The notes under the pieces are model-generated. The model saw nothing but the letters and a program-made list of their open reading frames with translations. It searched no databases and was not told where the DNA came from. DNA of 12,876 nucleotides from Lachnospiraceae bacterium (lineage in GTDB: Bacteria > Bacillota > Clostridia > Lachnospirales > Lachnospiraceae), in contig CAAFZP010000017.1 of assembly GCA_900767585.1 (NCBI GenBank), positions 1 through 12,876 of the forward strand, read 5' to 3'. Both the position numbers and the translations under genes were made by a program. The number at the start of each line of letters is the position of its first letter. Within the stretch, counting starts at the first letter, position 1. Below are positions 7,142-12,876 of the stretch, one piece after another.

Positions 7142-8160
7142 AATTCGACTCCTTTTTCTCCTGCCTTTGTCTCACCGATTACCCATGCCTTATCACCGGT
7201 CTTCTCCAAAGCAGCAAGTGTTTTGTCTACATCGGCAGAATCTACAGCAAGCACCATACCGATACCCATATTATATGTGTTGTACATCATCTTCTCTTCA
7301 ATATCACCGGTCTTTGCAAGGAGCTTGAAGATTGCCGGTACTTCATAACTGTCCTTCTTCACGCTTGCGACGATTCCGTCCGGCAGCATACGCGGAATAT
7401 TCTCATAGAATCCACCACCTGTGATGTGGCTGCATCCCTTGATCGTCACGCCGGCTTCCTTCACGCTGCGAAGTGCCTTTACATAGATTCTTGTCGGTGC
7501 AAGAAGTGCCTCCCCGAGCGTTGTTCCAAGTTCATCATAATAAGTAGACAAGCTTTCCTTTGTCATATCAAATACTTTACGCACAAGGGAAAATCCGTTG
7601 CTGTGTACACCTGTTGATGCAATACCGATCAATGTATCGCCCGGCTTGATATTCTGTCCTGTGATCATATCCTTCTTATCGCAGACACCAACTGCAAATC
7701 CTGCAAGATCATATTCATCTTCCTGCATCAATCCCGGGTGCTCTGCTGTCTCACCACCGATCAAAGCAGCGTCTGACTGTACACAACCCTCTGCAACACC
7801 GCTGACGATCGTTGCAATCTTCTCCGGATAATTCTTTCCACATGCAATATAGTCAAGGAAGAACAATGGTTCTCCACCTGCACAGGCAATATCATTGACG
7901 CACATTGCAACTGCATCAATACCGATTGTGTCATGCTTATCCATCACCATTGCAAGCTTCACTTTCGTTCCACAGCCATCCGTTCCGGATAACAGCACAG
8001 GTTCTTCCATGTCTTTGATCGTATCCAGGGAAAATGCGCCTGAAAAACCTCCAATATTTGTAAGCACTTCCGGGCGCATCGTCTTCTTGATATGTTCTTT
8101 CATCAGTTCCACAGACTTATAACCTGCTTCGATATCAACGCCTGCTTTTTTATAATCCAT
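7135..8160 (-). CDS. purM: Phosphoribosylformylglycinamidine cyclo-ligase (AIR synthetase)
   Basis: PurM closes the imidazole ring: FGAM plus ATP gives AIR, the fifth step of purine synthesis. The 341-aa sequence shows GTDGCGTK (59-66), the signature AMCVNDI (85-91), GGETAEHPG, STGVHSNGFSLVRK and HITGGGFYENIPRML, all typical of the family. The start at 8160 is chosen because AGGAGG lies eight bases upstream and the protein then begins MDYKKAGVD, as in homologues; the frame stays open 16 codons further upstream, but that would overlap the promoter's predicted start site. It is the first gene of the purM-purN-purD-gntR-clpC group. The remaining purine genes are not in this window. Confidence 0.97.
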   Translation of the reverse strand: MDYKKAGVDIEAGYKSVELMKEHIKKTMRPEVLTNIGGFSGAFSLDTIKDMEEPVLLSGTDGCGTKVKLAMVMDKHDTIGIDAVAMCVNDIACAGGEPLFFLDYIACGKNYPEKIATIVSGVAEGCVQSDAALIGGETAEHPGLMQEDEYDLAGFAVGVCDKKDMITGQNIKPGDTLIGIASTGVHSNGFSLVRKVFDMTKESLSTYYDELGTTLGEALLAPTRIYVKALRSVKEAGVTIKGCSHITGGGFYENIPRMLPDGIVASVKKDSYEVPAIFKLLAKTGDIEEKMMYNTYNMGIGMVLAVDSADVDKTLAALEKTGDKAWVIGETKAGEKGVELC

Positions 8161-8197
8161 AATTTTATCCTCCTGTTTGGGAATACCCACTCTACTT

Positions 8198-8207
8198 TTC
8201 ATACGCA
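8198..8207. repeat. TTCATACGCA site near the purM transcription start
   Basis: The 10-base sequence TTCATACGCA here is repeated exactly at 8377-8386 in the same divergent spacer. This copy overlaps the predicted start site of the purM transcript, a usual place for an operator. The second copy forms one arm of an inverted repeat. Confidence 0.35.
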
Positions 8208-8210
8208 ATA

Positions 8211-8239
8211 ATTATATTCGATATAGAACAGTTTGTAAA
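8211..8239 (-). promoter_or_regulatory. Promoter of the purM operon
   Basis: On the minus strand TTTACA (8234-8239), a 17-bp spacer and a perfect TATAAT (8211-8216) make a near-consensus sigma-A promoter. The predicted start near 8204 leaves a leader of about 45 bases, too short for a purine riboswitch. No clear pair of PurR boxes was seen. Confidence 0.85.
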
Positions 8240-8290
8240 CCTTGAAAATATGATATTTTTGTGTCGTATTTGCACGAAAATTTATTGAAA

Positions 8291-8319
8291 TTTACATACA
8301 TATATGCTAATTTTATATA
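8291..8319 (+). promoter_or_regulatory. Possible promoter of the diguanylate cyclase gene
   Basis: TTTACA (8291-8296), a 17-bp spacer and TATATA (8314-8319) form a moderate sigma-A-like promoter on the plus strand, giving a leader of about 100 bases. A second TTGAAA at 8334-8339 has no good -10 partner at 17 bp. GGGTGTTAC occurs twice, at 8321-8329 just after the -10 box and at 8415-8423 over the ribosome binding site. Confidence 0.4.
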
Positions 8320-8379
8320 TGGGTGTTACATTTTTGAAACAAAAATAAAATGGAATTGATTGCTATTTCATTTTCATTC

Positions 8380-8398
8380 ATACGCAGGGTCTGCGTAT
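8380..8398 (+). repeat. Inverted repeat ATACGCA/TGCGTAT in the diguanylate cyclase leader
   Basis: ATACGCA (8380-8386) and TGCGTAT (8392-8398) form a perfect 7-bp-arm inverted repeat around GGGTC. It could be a dyad operator or an RNA hairpin 16 bases before the ribosome binding site (AAGGGGTG, 8412-8419). No T-run follows, so it is not a terminator. Its left half matches the site beside the purM start. Confidence 0.45.
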
Positions 8399-8427
8399 AG
8401 AAATGACATTTAAGGGGTGTTACGTAT

Positions 8428-10746
8428 ATGGAGAAGAATAAACGTCGGCCAAATATCGGTTTTTTCACTTGTCATCTGGACAACGACTATGCTTACGAGG
8501 TTTGTAAGGGTGTTGATTATGCTGCAAAGGAACTTGATGTCAACCTCATCGTATTCCCGGGTATGTATATGAATGCATCCTACAATGACCCGAAAAATGC
8601 ACGGTTTGATTATCAATATAATTCGATTTTTTACTATGCATCCAAGCATACGCTGGATGCCTTGATTGTCTCGATCGGTTCGATTGGAAGTTTTCTTTCT
8701 GAAAATGATATGATTGCATTTTTAAAGAATTTTGATATTCCGATTCTTACAATTGAGATTGAAGTGCCCGGATATCCATATCTGTATACGGAAGGCAAGA
8801 CAGGCATGCGGGCTGCCATCGAGCACCTGATTACCGAACACAAGAAAACAAAGATCGGTTTTGTCAGCGGCAGACGGGAAAATGCGGATGCAAAAGAACG
8901 ATTGGAAACCTATTACCAGGTACTTACCGAACATCATATTCCAATCGATGAAAACCGCATCGTCTACGGCAACTTCTCAGAATTTACAGAAGATATCGTA
9001 AATAACCTGCTCGACGCAAATCCGGATCTTGAAGCCATTGTATTTGCAAATGATTCCATGGCTATCGGCGGATATAACGCAATCAAGCAGCGCGGACTTG
9101 AGATTGGCAAAGATATTCTCGTCACCGGTTACGACAACGCACCTGCATCGCTTGTTTTAGATCCACCACTTACGACTGTGCACAACAACATCATCGATAT
9201 GGGATACCACGCGGTTCACGAAGTGCTGAACCTGCTTTCCCATGGTCAGACAAATGTCAGCATCTTAAATTCCAATCTGATTGTGCGTTCTTCCTGCGGA
9301 TGTGGTGATTTTAAGTTAAAAAAAGCGCAGAAACTGAATTCTATTTTTGCGGAGCATGATACGCAGGCAGCCAAAAAATATATTTCGGATCATCTCTTTG
9401 GAGATTATAAAAATAACTTTTATTATGCAGAACTGACCCGGCGGTTTGCTCCGGTTCTGGATCTTATTTTGGAGCCTTTTTCTGACAAAACAATGAATTT
9501 TGACATCTCTGCAATCTCAAATCAGATTCTTGCACTGATTGACACGGATTTTATCAAGCTTTATTTCAGCACGGATAAACTGACACATGCAATCCGGGAA
9601 TTATCCCAGCTTTTATGTTCATTGGCAGACAACGAGCACGGCCGGTGCAAAGTCATGCAGCTTTTCAACCGTCTGTATTCTGACATATTGGCAAAATCAT
9701 CCAACACGCTTTACAACACGGTCCACGAACACAAAGAAGCTGTCTGGTCATCGATGTATATTACGAGAGACACACTCACTTACAGCGATGATGAAGAATC
9801 CTGTTTCCGTTTGATCATGGATAAACTCCAGGATGCACATTTTACAAGTTCTTATATGTATATCTACGAAGATCCGGTCATGCTGCTGCCAGATGGTTCA
9901 TGGAAGATTCCAAAGACATTATATCTGCAGGCATGCAACAATAACGGTAAGACGGTTTATTTAAACGGAGATGACCGGCTGATTTCTTCGGACAAAGTAT
10001 TTTTTAACCAATATACTTCGTACGACCGCCGGAAGACGTTAGTCATCACACCGCTATTTACAAACAACATCCAGTATGGCTTATTTGTCGGTGAAATCGG
10101 AATCGAATATTTTCAGAATATTTATCCAAACAGCCTTCAGCTTGCCATATCCCTGAATTTTATCTCGCTTATGAAACAGCAGCTTCTCACGCAGAGCAAG
10201 CTTGCATGTTCCGCCGCTGAGTTAAACGAGAAAAACCGTCTTTTAAACCGTTTGTCTATCACAGACGGACTTACAGGCATCAACAACCGCCGCGGTTTTT
10301 TAGACAATGTGCAGTCGCACGTCAACTCGTCATACAACGATGGAAAACCTGCTATGCTTCTTTTTGCGGATATGGATAACCTAAAGCAGGTCAATGATCG
10401 TTTTGGGCACAAAAACGGAGATTATGCAATCAAAAGCATTGCACATATCTTACAGGAAAGTTTTCGTGAAGATGACGTAATCGGCCGGATTGGCGGTGAC
10501 GAATTCGTCGGATTCTGTTTTTTGGAGGATCCACATACGCCAGATGATCTGTGCAGCAAAATAAAAGAGCTCTCCACCCAGTTAAACGAAACGAATGGAA
10601 AGCCTTATTTTGTCGATATCAGTCTTGGTGTATCTACATTCCAGTGCAGTCCGACACTGAACATCGAAGATGTGCTGCACCAGGCAGACAAGTCTCTATA
10701 TGAACACAAGAAAAACAAACGGAAAGATGTTTTGAAGCCAGTTTAA
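8428..10746 (+). CDS. Soluble diguanylate cyclase with LacI/periplasmic-binding-like sensor domain
   Basis: A 772-aa protein that should make c-di-GMP from two GTP in response to a cytoplasmic ligand. Residues about 8-290 match the ligand-binding fold of LacI-type regulators (for example VFANDSMAIGGYNAIKQRG at 205-223 and LVTGYDNAPAS at 231-241), but there is no helix-turn-helix in front, no signal peptide and no membrane segment. A Cys-rich SSCGCG motif (288-293) closes this domain. Residues about 300-590 are a helical linker and a possible GAF-like domain. The GGDEF domain begins near 605 (ITDGLTGINNRRGF) and looks active: GGDEF at 689-693, metal and substrate residues Asp648, Asn656 and Asp665 in the expected spacing. 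The I-site R680-E-D-D683 lies five residues before GGDEF, predicting product inhibition. AAGGGGTG eight bases before the ATG supports the start. The ligand is unknown; a sugar or nucleoside is plausible from the fold. Confidence 0.9.
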   Translation: MEKNKRRPNIGFFTCHLDNDYAYEVCKGVDYAAKELDVNLIVFPGMYMNASYNDPKNARFDYQYNSIFYYASKHTLDALIVSIGSIGSFLSENDMIAFLKNFDIPILTIEIEVPGYPYLYTEGKTGMRAAIEHLITEHKKTKIGFVSGRRENADAKERLETYYQVLTEHHIPIDENRIVYGNFSEFTEDIVNNLLDANPDLEAIVFANDSMAIGGYNAIKQRGLEIGKDILVTGYDNAPASLVLDPPLTTVHNNIIDMGYHAVHEVLNLLSHGQTNVSILNSNLIVRSSCGCGDFKLKKAQKLNSIFAEHDTQAAKKYISDHLFGDYKNNFYYAELTRRFAPVLDLILEPFSDKTMNFDISAISNQILALIDTDFIKLYFSTDKLTHAIRELSQLLCSLADNEHGRCKVMQLFNRLYSDILAKSSNTLYNTVHEHKEAVWSSMYITRDTLTYSDDEESCFRLIMDKLQDAHFTSSYMYIYEDPVMLLPDGSWKIPKTLYLQACNNNGKTVYLNGDDRLISSDKVFFNQYTSYDRRKTLVITPLFTNNIQYGLFVGEIGIEYFQNIYPNSLQLAISLNFISLMKQQLLTQSKLACSAAELNEKNRLLNRLSITDGLTGINNRRGFLDNVQSHVNSSYNDGKPAMLLFADMDNLKQVNDRFGHKNGDYAIKSIAHILQESFREDDVIGRIGGDEFVGFCFLEDPHTPDDLCSKIKELSTQLNETNGKPYFVDISLGVSTFQCSPTLNIEDVLHQADKSLYEHKKNKRKDVLKPV

Positions 10747-10758
10747 AAACTGGCTTCA
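10733..10758. terminator. Perfect palindrome over two overlapping convergent stop codons
   Basis: TGAAGCCAGTTT (10733-10744) and AAACTGGCTTCA (10747-10758) are perfect 12-base arms around AA. The plus-strand TAA of the diguanylate cyclase (10744-10746) and the minus-strand TAA of metF (10743-10745) both lie at its centre, so the arms encode the last residues of both proteins. Either transcript would form a strong hairpin at its 3' end. A clear U-tract is missing on both sides (the plus side has only ATTTCTTTT some bases on), so it may terminate weakly or act by blocking exonuclease and antisense read-through. Confidence 0.6.
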
Positions 10759-11597
10759 TAGATTTCTTTTGTCACATCTGCTTTATTCATCGAATAGATA
10801 TGTATGCCGGCAACGCCATGTTTTTTCAGATCCAGGATCTGATTGACCGCGTATTCAATACCGGCTTTTTTCATGTCTTCCGGATGTTCCCCGTATTTTG
10901 CAATCATGTTGCTCATGGCTGGCGGAACCGACGAGCCGGACAAAGTCACACTTGTACCAAGTTGTTTTGCGGCAGTCACCGGCATGATTCCGGCATGTAC
11001 CGGAATATGGATGCCTGCTTTCTCCGCGTTCTCCATGAATCTGTAAAATGCCTGATTGTCAAAAAACATCTGTGTGATCAGGCAGTTTAAACCAAGATCC
11101 ACTTTCTGTTTTAAGTGTGCAAGATCTTCTTCCGACGATTTTGATTCCGGATGTGTCTCCGGATAACACGCACCCGCAAGGAAGAAATCTCCATTTTTCT
11201 TAATCTCCGGGATCAGATCGGTTGCGTATTTAAAATACCGGTGGTCAAACTCTTCCTGTGTCATGGATTTTGGTTTATCTCCACGAAGTGCCAGGATGTT
11301 TTCCACGCCTTTTTTCTTAAGTTCAAATAACAACGCCCGCAAGCTGTCTTCATCCATGCCGACGGCTGTCATATGGGCGAGTGCTTCAACTTCGCATATG
11401 TTCTGTATATATGCTGCAATCGTCGCGGTCTTCTTGCTGTTACTGCCGCCGGCGCCATAGGTCACACTGATAAAATCCGGCTTCAGCAATTTTATTTCGT
11501 CCAGGGTTTTATAAATCTGGTAGATGTCATCATCCCGTTTTGGCGGAAATACTTCACAGGAAAATACAACACCTTTATCGTTTTTTTCTTGAATCAT
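10743..11597 (-). CDS. metF: Methylenetetrahydrofolate reductase
   Basis: MetF reduces 5,10-methylene-THF to 5-methyl-THF, the methyl donor for methionine synthesis, using a bound flavin in a TIM barrel. The 284-aa sequence has SCEVFPPK with the catalytic Glu15, SVTYGAGGS (44-52), LALRGD with Asp107 matching the Asp near the flavin, GACYPETHPE (142-151) and ITQMFFD (174-180). The start is supported by GGGAG six bases before the ATG. It lies 25 bases after the thioesterase gene and is probably the last gene of that operon. No MetV-type zinc-binding partner gene, often found with clostridial MetF, is seen next to it. Its stop codon overlaps that of the convergent diguanylate cyclase gene. Confidence 0.96.
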   Translation of the reverse strand: MIQEKNDKGVVFSCEVFPPKRDDDIYQIYKTLDEIKLLKPDFISVTYGAGGSNSKKTATIAAYIQNICEVEALAHMTAVGMDEDSLRALLFELKKKGVENILALRGDKPKSMTQEEFDHRYFKYATDLIPEIKKNGDFFLAGACYPETHPESKSSEEDLAHLKQKVDLGLNCLITQMFFDNQAFYRFMENAEKAGIHIPVHAGIMPVTAAKQLGTSVTLSGSSVPPAMSNMIAKYGEHPEDMKKAGIEYAVNQILDLKKHGVAGIHIYSMNKADVTKEIYEASF

Positions 11598-11622
11598 AAG
11601 TTTCTCCCTTTTTCTTTTTTAT

Positions 11623-12057
11623 TTAGTCAAACGATTCCGGATTCGCCATAAGTAACAGTTTTTCATACAACTCAGGTGCTTCTTTTTTCAGGCTTACCGG
11701 TTTGAAATCGTTGTTCAAAAAACAATGCGCCGTCATCGCAGTATGTTTGACCTGTTTCATCTCAGAATCATAAATCTTATAATTAATATAAAACTTATAT
11801 GCACTCACTTTGTAAATATCCGGAACAACTTTCACTGTTTCTCCAAATTTCACACTCTCTGTAAATTTTTCAGACAGTTCTAAAACCGGAATCATATATC
11901 CGATCTCCTCTAACTTTGCATAAGGCAGACCATAATATCCCATCATATCGATGCGACATTCTTCTAATATGCGGGCATAGTTTGAATGATGGACAACTCC
12001 CATCCGGTCTGTCTCGTAATAATGGATTTCTCTCTCATAATATGGATATCGTTTCAT
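11623..12057 (-). CDS. Hotdog-fold acyl-CoA thioesterase, YbgC/4HBT family
   Basis: A 144-aa cytosolic enzyme of the 4-hydroxybenzoyl-CoA thioesterase superfamily, expected to hydrolyse an acyl-CoA or acyl-ACP thioester; the exact substrate cannot be read from sequence. The signature YYETDRMGVVHHSNYARILEE begins at residue 13 and includes the probable catalytic Asp17 and His23/His24. Length is typical for a single hotdog domain. The start at 12057 is chosen because AAAGGA lies seven bases upstream; an in-frame ATG six codons earlier has no ribosome binding site. It is 28 bases after the coiled-coil gene and 25 bases before metF, in one operon. A link to metF function is not obvious. Confidence 0.9.
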   Translation of the reverse strand: MKRYPYYEREIHYYETDRMGVVHHSNYARILEECRIDMMGYYGLPYAKLEEIGYMIPVLELSEKFTESVKFGETVKVVPDIYKVSAYKFYINYKIYDSEMKQVKHTAMTAHCFLNNDFKPVSLKKEAPELYEKLLLMANPESFD

Positions 12058-12085
12058 ACTTTTTTCCTTTTTCATTTCAATTTTA

Positions 12086-12838
12086 TCATTTCTCTTCCGG
12101 TCTCGGTTCCGCAGTAACCGCAGTCTGCTTCTTCGCGACAGATGTTTCTGTCTGGAGTCTTCGGTTTATGATTTTCTCTGCTTTGCGTTTTGCTTTTCTT
12201 CTTTCATCATACAGCTCATTCGATAAAAGATCACTTAACTCCAGAATCTGCGCATAGCGTTCTTCCTTGCTCATCTCTTTCAGATTTCCCATCAATTCCG
12301 CTTTGTTTTCTTCTACAATCTTTGTCTTTTCTTCCAGAATGTTTACCATCTGTTCATATTGCTTACGGATCATCGCATACGAATCCGCAAGCAGATCATT
12401 GACTTCCGTAAGCATCTCATCCGTATAAATCAGAGAAGCAGCATAGATATCTCCGGCTGTACGCAAAGATTCTCGTTCCTCCGGTTCAAGGTCGCCCGGA
12501 TGAAACGCCGGAACCGTTGACAATCGCTTTGTTACACGTATACGGCTCGCATTTTTTTCAGCTTCCGTCACAATCTCTTCCGCTTCCTTCTTTGCTTCCG
12601 TCAGAATTTTTCCTTTTCTATCATTGACATCCCGGTAAATCTTCAGTTCGCCCTGTACAATATTTGCCAGTTCCTTTAACATCCGGATTGTATCTTCTTT
12701 ATCGATCAGCACTTTTCCGGCCGCAAACGGAATACCCCGTCCATTTTCCACACGATCCAGCAATTGTTCAATAATCTGATCCGTTCTTCCATTTTCCATT
12801 GTATTATCCGCTTTCTTTTTCATTTCTTGTCCAAACAT
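12086..12838 (-). CDS. Coiled-coil protein of unknown function, V-ATPase subunit H-like label in relatives
   Basis: A 250-aa highly charged, helical protein without signal peptide or membrane segment. A short N-terminal motif (IIEQLLDRVENGRGIPFAAG, 22-41, then KVLIDKEDTIRMLKEL) precedes a long Lys/Glu/Ala-rich helix (about 65-100). This resembles Lachnospiraceae proteins labelled 'ATPase' or 'vacuolar H+-ATPase subunit H', a name that reflects coiled-coil similarity to rotary-ATPase stalk subunits rather than proven function; a DivIVA-like role is also possible. A second helical stretch runs from about 150 to 232, and the tail is Thr/Pro/Glu-rich. The start is uncertain: ATG at 12838 lies eight bases from the adapter junction, so its ribosome binding site cannot be judged; in-frame ATGs at codons 6 and 14 are alternatives. 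A TAA in frame at 12842-12844 bounds the frame upstream. Stop is TGA followed by TAA. Confidence 0.7.
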   Translation of the reverse strand: MFGQEMKKKADNTMENGRTDQIIEQLLDRVENGRGIPFAAGKVLIDKEDTIRMLKELANIVQGELKIYRDVNDRKGKILTEAKKEAEEIVTEAEKNASRIRVTKRLSTVPAFHPGDLEPEERESLRTAGDIYAASLIYTDEMLTEVNDLLADSYAMIRKQYEQMVNILEEKTKIVEENKAELMGNLKEMSKEERYAQILELSDLLSNELYDERRKAKRKAEKIINRRLQTETSVAKKQTAVTAEPRPEEK

Positions 12839-12845
12839 TCTTTAA

Positions 12846-12876
12846 AGATCGGAAGAGCGTCGTGTAGGGAAAGAGT
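12846..12876. other. Illumina sequencing adapter remnant, not genomic DNA
   Basis: The last 31 bases begin AGATCGGAAGAGC and continue with GTCGTGTAGGGAAAGAGT, which is the known Illumina TruSeq adapter read-through sequence. It should be trimmed; genuine sequence ends at about 12845. Confidence 0.97.

Noticed and set aside
8161..8208. Sixteen-codon N-terminal extension of PurM
   Set aside because: It would place the start codon at or upstream of the predicted transcription start, and AGGAGG correctly precedes the ATG at 8160.
8161..8239. Purine riboswitch or PurR box pair before purM
   Set aside because: The leader is only about 45 bases, too short for a purine riboswitch, and only a weak CGAA-containing partial match to a PurR box was found, without a second copy.
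8380..8398. ATACGCA/TGCGTAT repeat as a transcription terminator
   Set aside because: No T-run follows on either strand, and it lies just before the ribosome binding site of a gene in the same direction.
1..12845. CRISPR array, insertion sequence, tRNA gene, prophage or defence system
   Set aside because: No regularly spaced repeats, transposase or integrase motifs, cloverleaf-like segments or toxin/restriction/defence domains were recognised anywhere on either strand.

Overview
The window looks like one short draft-assembly contig from a Gram-positive anaerobe, most likely a member of the Lachnospiraceae (Clostridia, Bacillota). Evidence for this is the clpC / 'endosialidase'-family small protein / radA neighbourhood, the purM-purN-purD gene order, strong GGAGG-type ribosome binding sites, TTGACA/TATAAT-type promoters with 17-bp spacers in AT-rich gaps, and a cytoplasmic LacI-fold sensor fused to GGDEF. 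Both ends look like assembly artefacts or limits. The left end stops inside what looks like a ribosomal RNA operon leader, and the last 31 bases (12846-12876) are Illumina adapter, not genome.

Layout, left to right. Positions 1-333 hold no gene. On the minus strand they carry two strong tandem promoters and a structured leader that run off the left edge, resembling the P1/P2 region in front of a 16S rRNA gene. Then, all on the minus strand: radA (DNA repair), a terminator, a 137-aa small conserved protein, clpC (Clp unfoldase), a YtrA-type GntR regulator whose stop codon overlaps the clpC start, and purD, purN and purM (three steps of purine synthesis). purM, purN, purD, gntR and clpC are so tightly packed that they probably share transcripts driven from a near-consensus promoter upstream of purM, with a possible weaker internal promoter at the end of purD for gntR-clpC.

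A 267-bp divergent spacer (8161-8427) separates this group from the only plus-strand gene, a 772-aa soluble diguanylate cyclase with a LacI/periplasmic-binding-like sensor domain and an intact GGDEF domain with an I-site. Its end meets the convergent metF gene: the two stop codons overlap inside a perfect 12-bp-arm palindrome. metF (methylenetetrahydrofolate reductase), a hotdog-fold acyl-CoA thioesterase and a coiled-coil protein of unknown function form a second minus-strand operon that runs to the right edge.

Functionally this is mostly housekeeping: purine synthesis, one-carbon metabolism (purN consumes 10-formyl-THF and metF reduces methylene-THF, so both draw on the folate pool), protein quality control, DNA repair and probably rRNA transcription. 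No CRISPR array, insertion sequence, prophage, toxin-antitoxin pair or defence island was seen. The less ordinary points are the coupling of a GntR regulator to clpC in place of the CtsR/McsA/McsB arrangement, the c-di-GMP enzyme with a sugar/nucleoside-type sensor sharing a divergent control region with purM, and the palindrome shared by two convergent stop codons.
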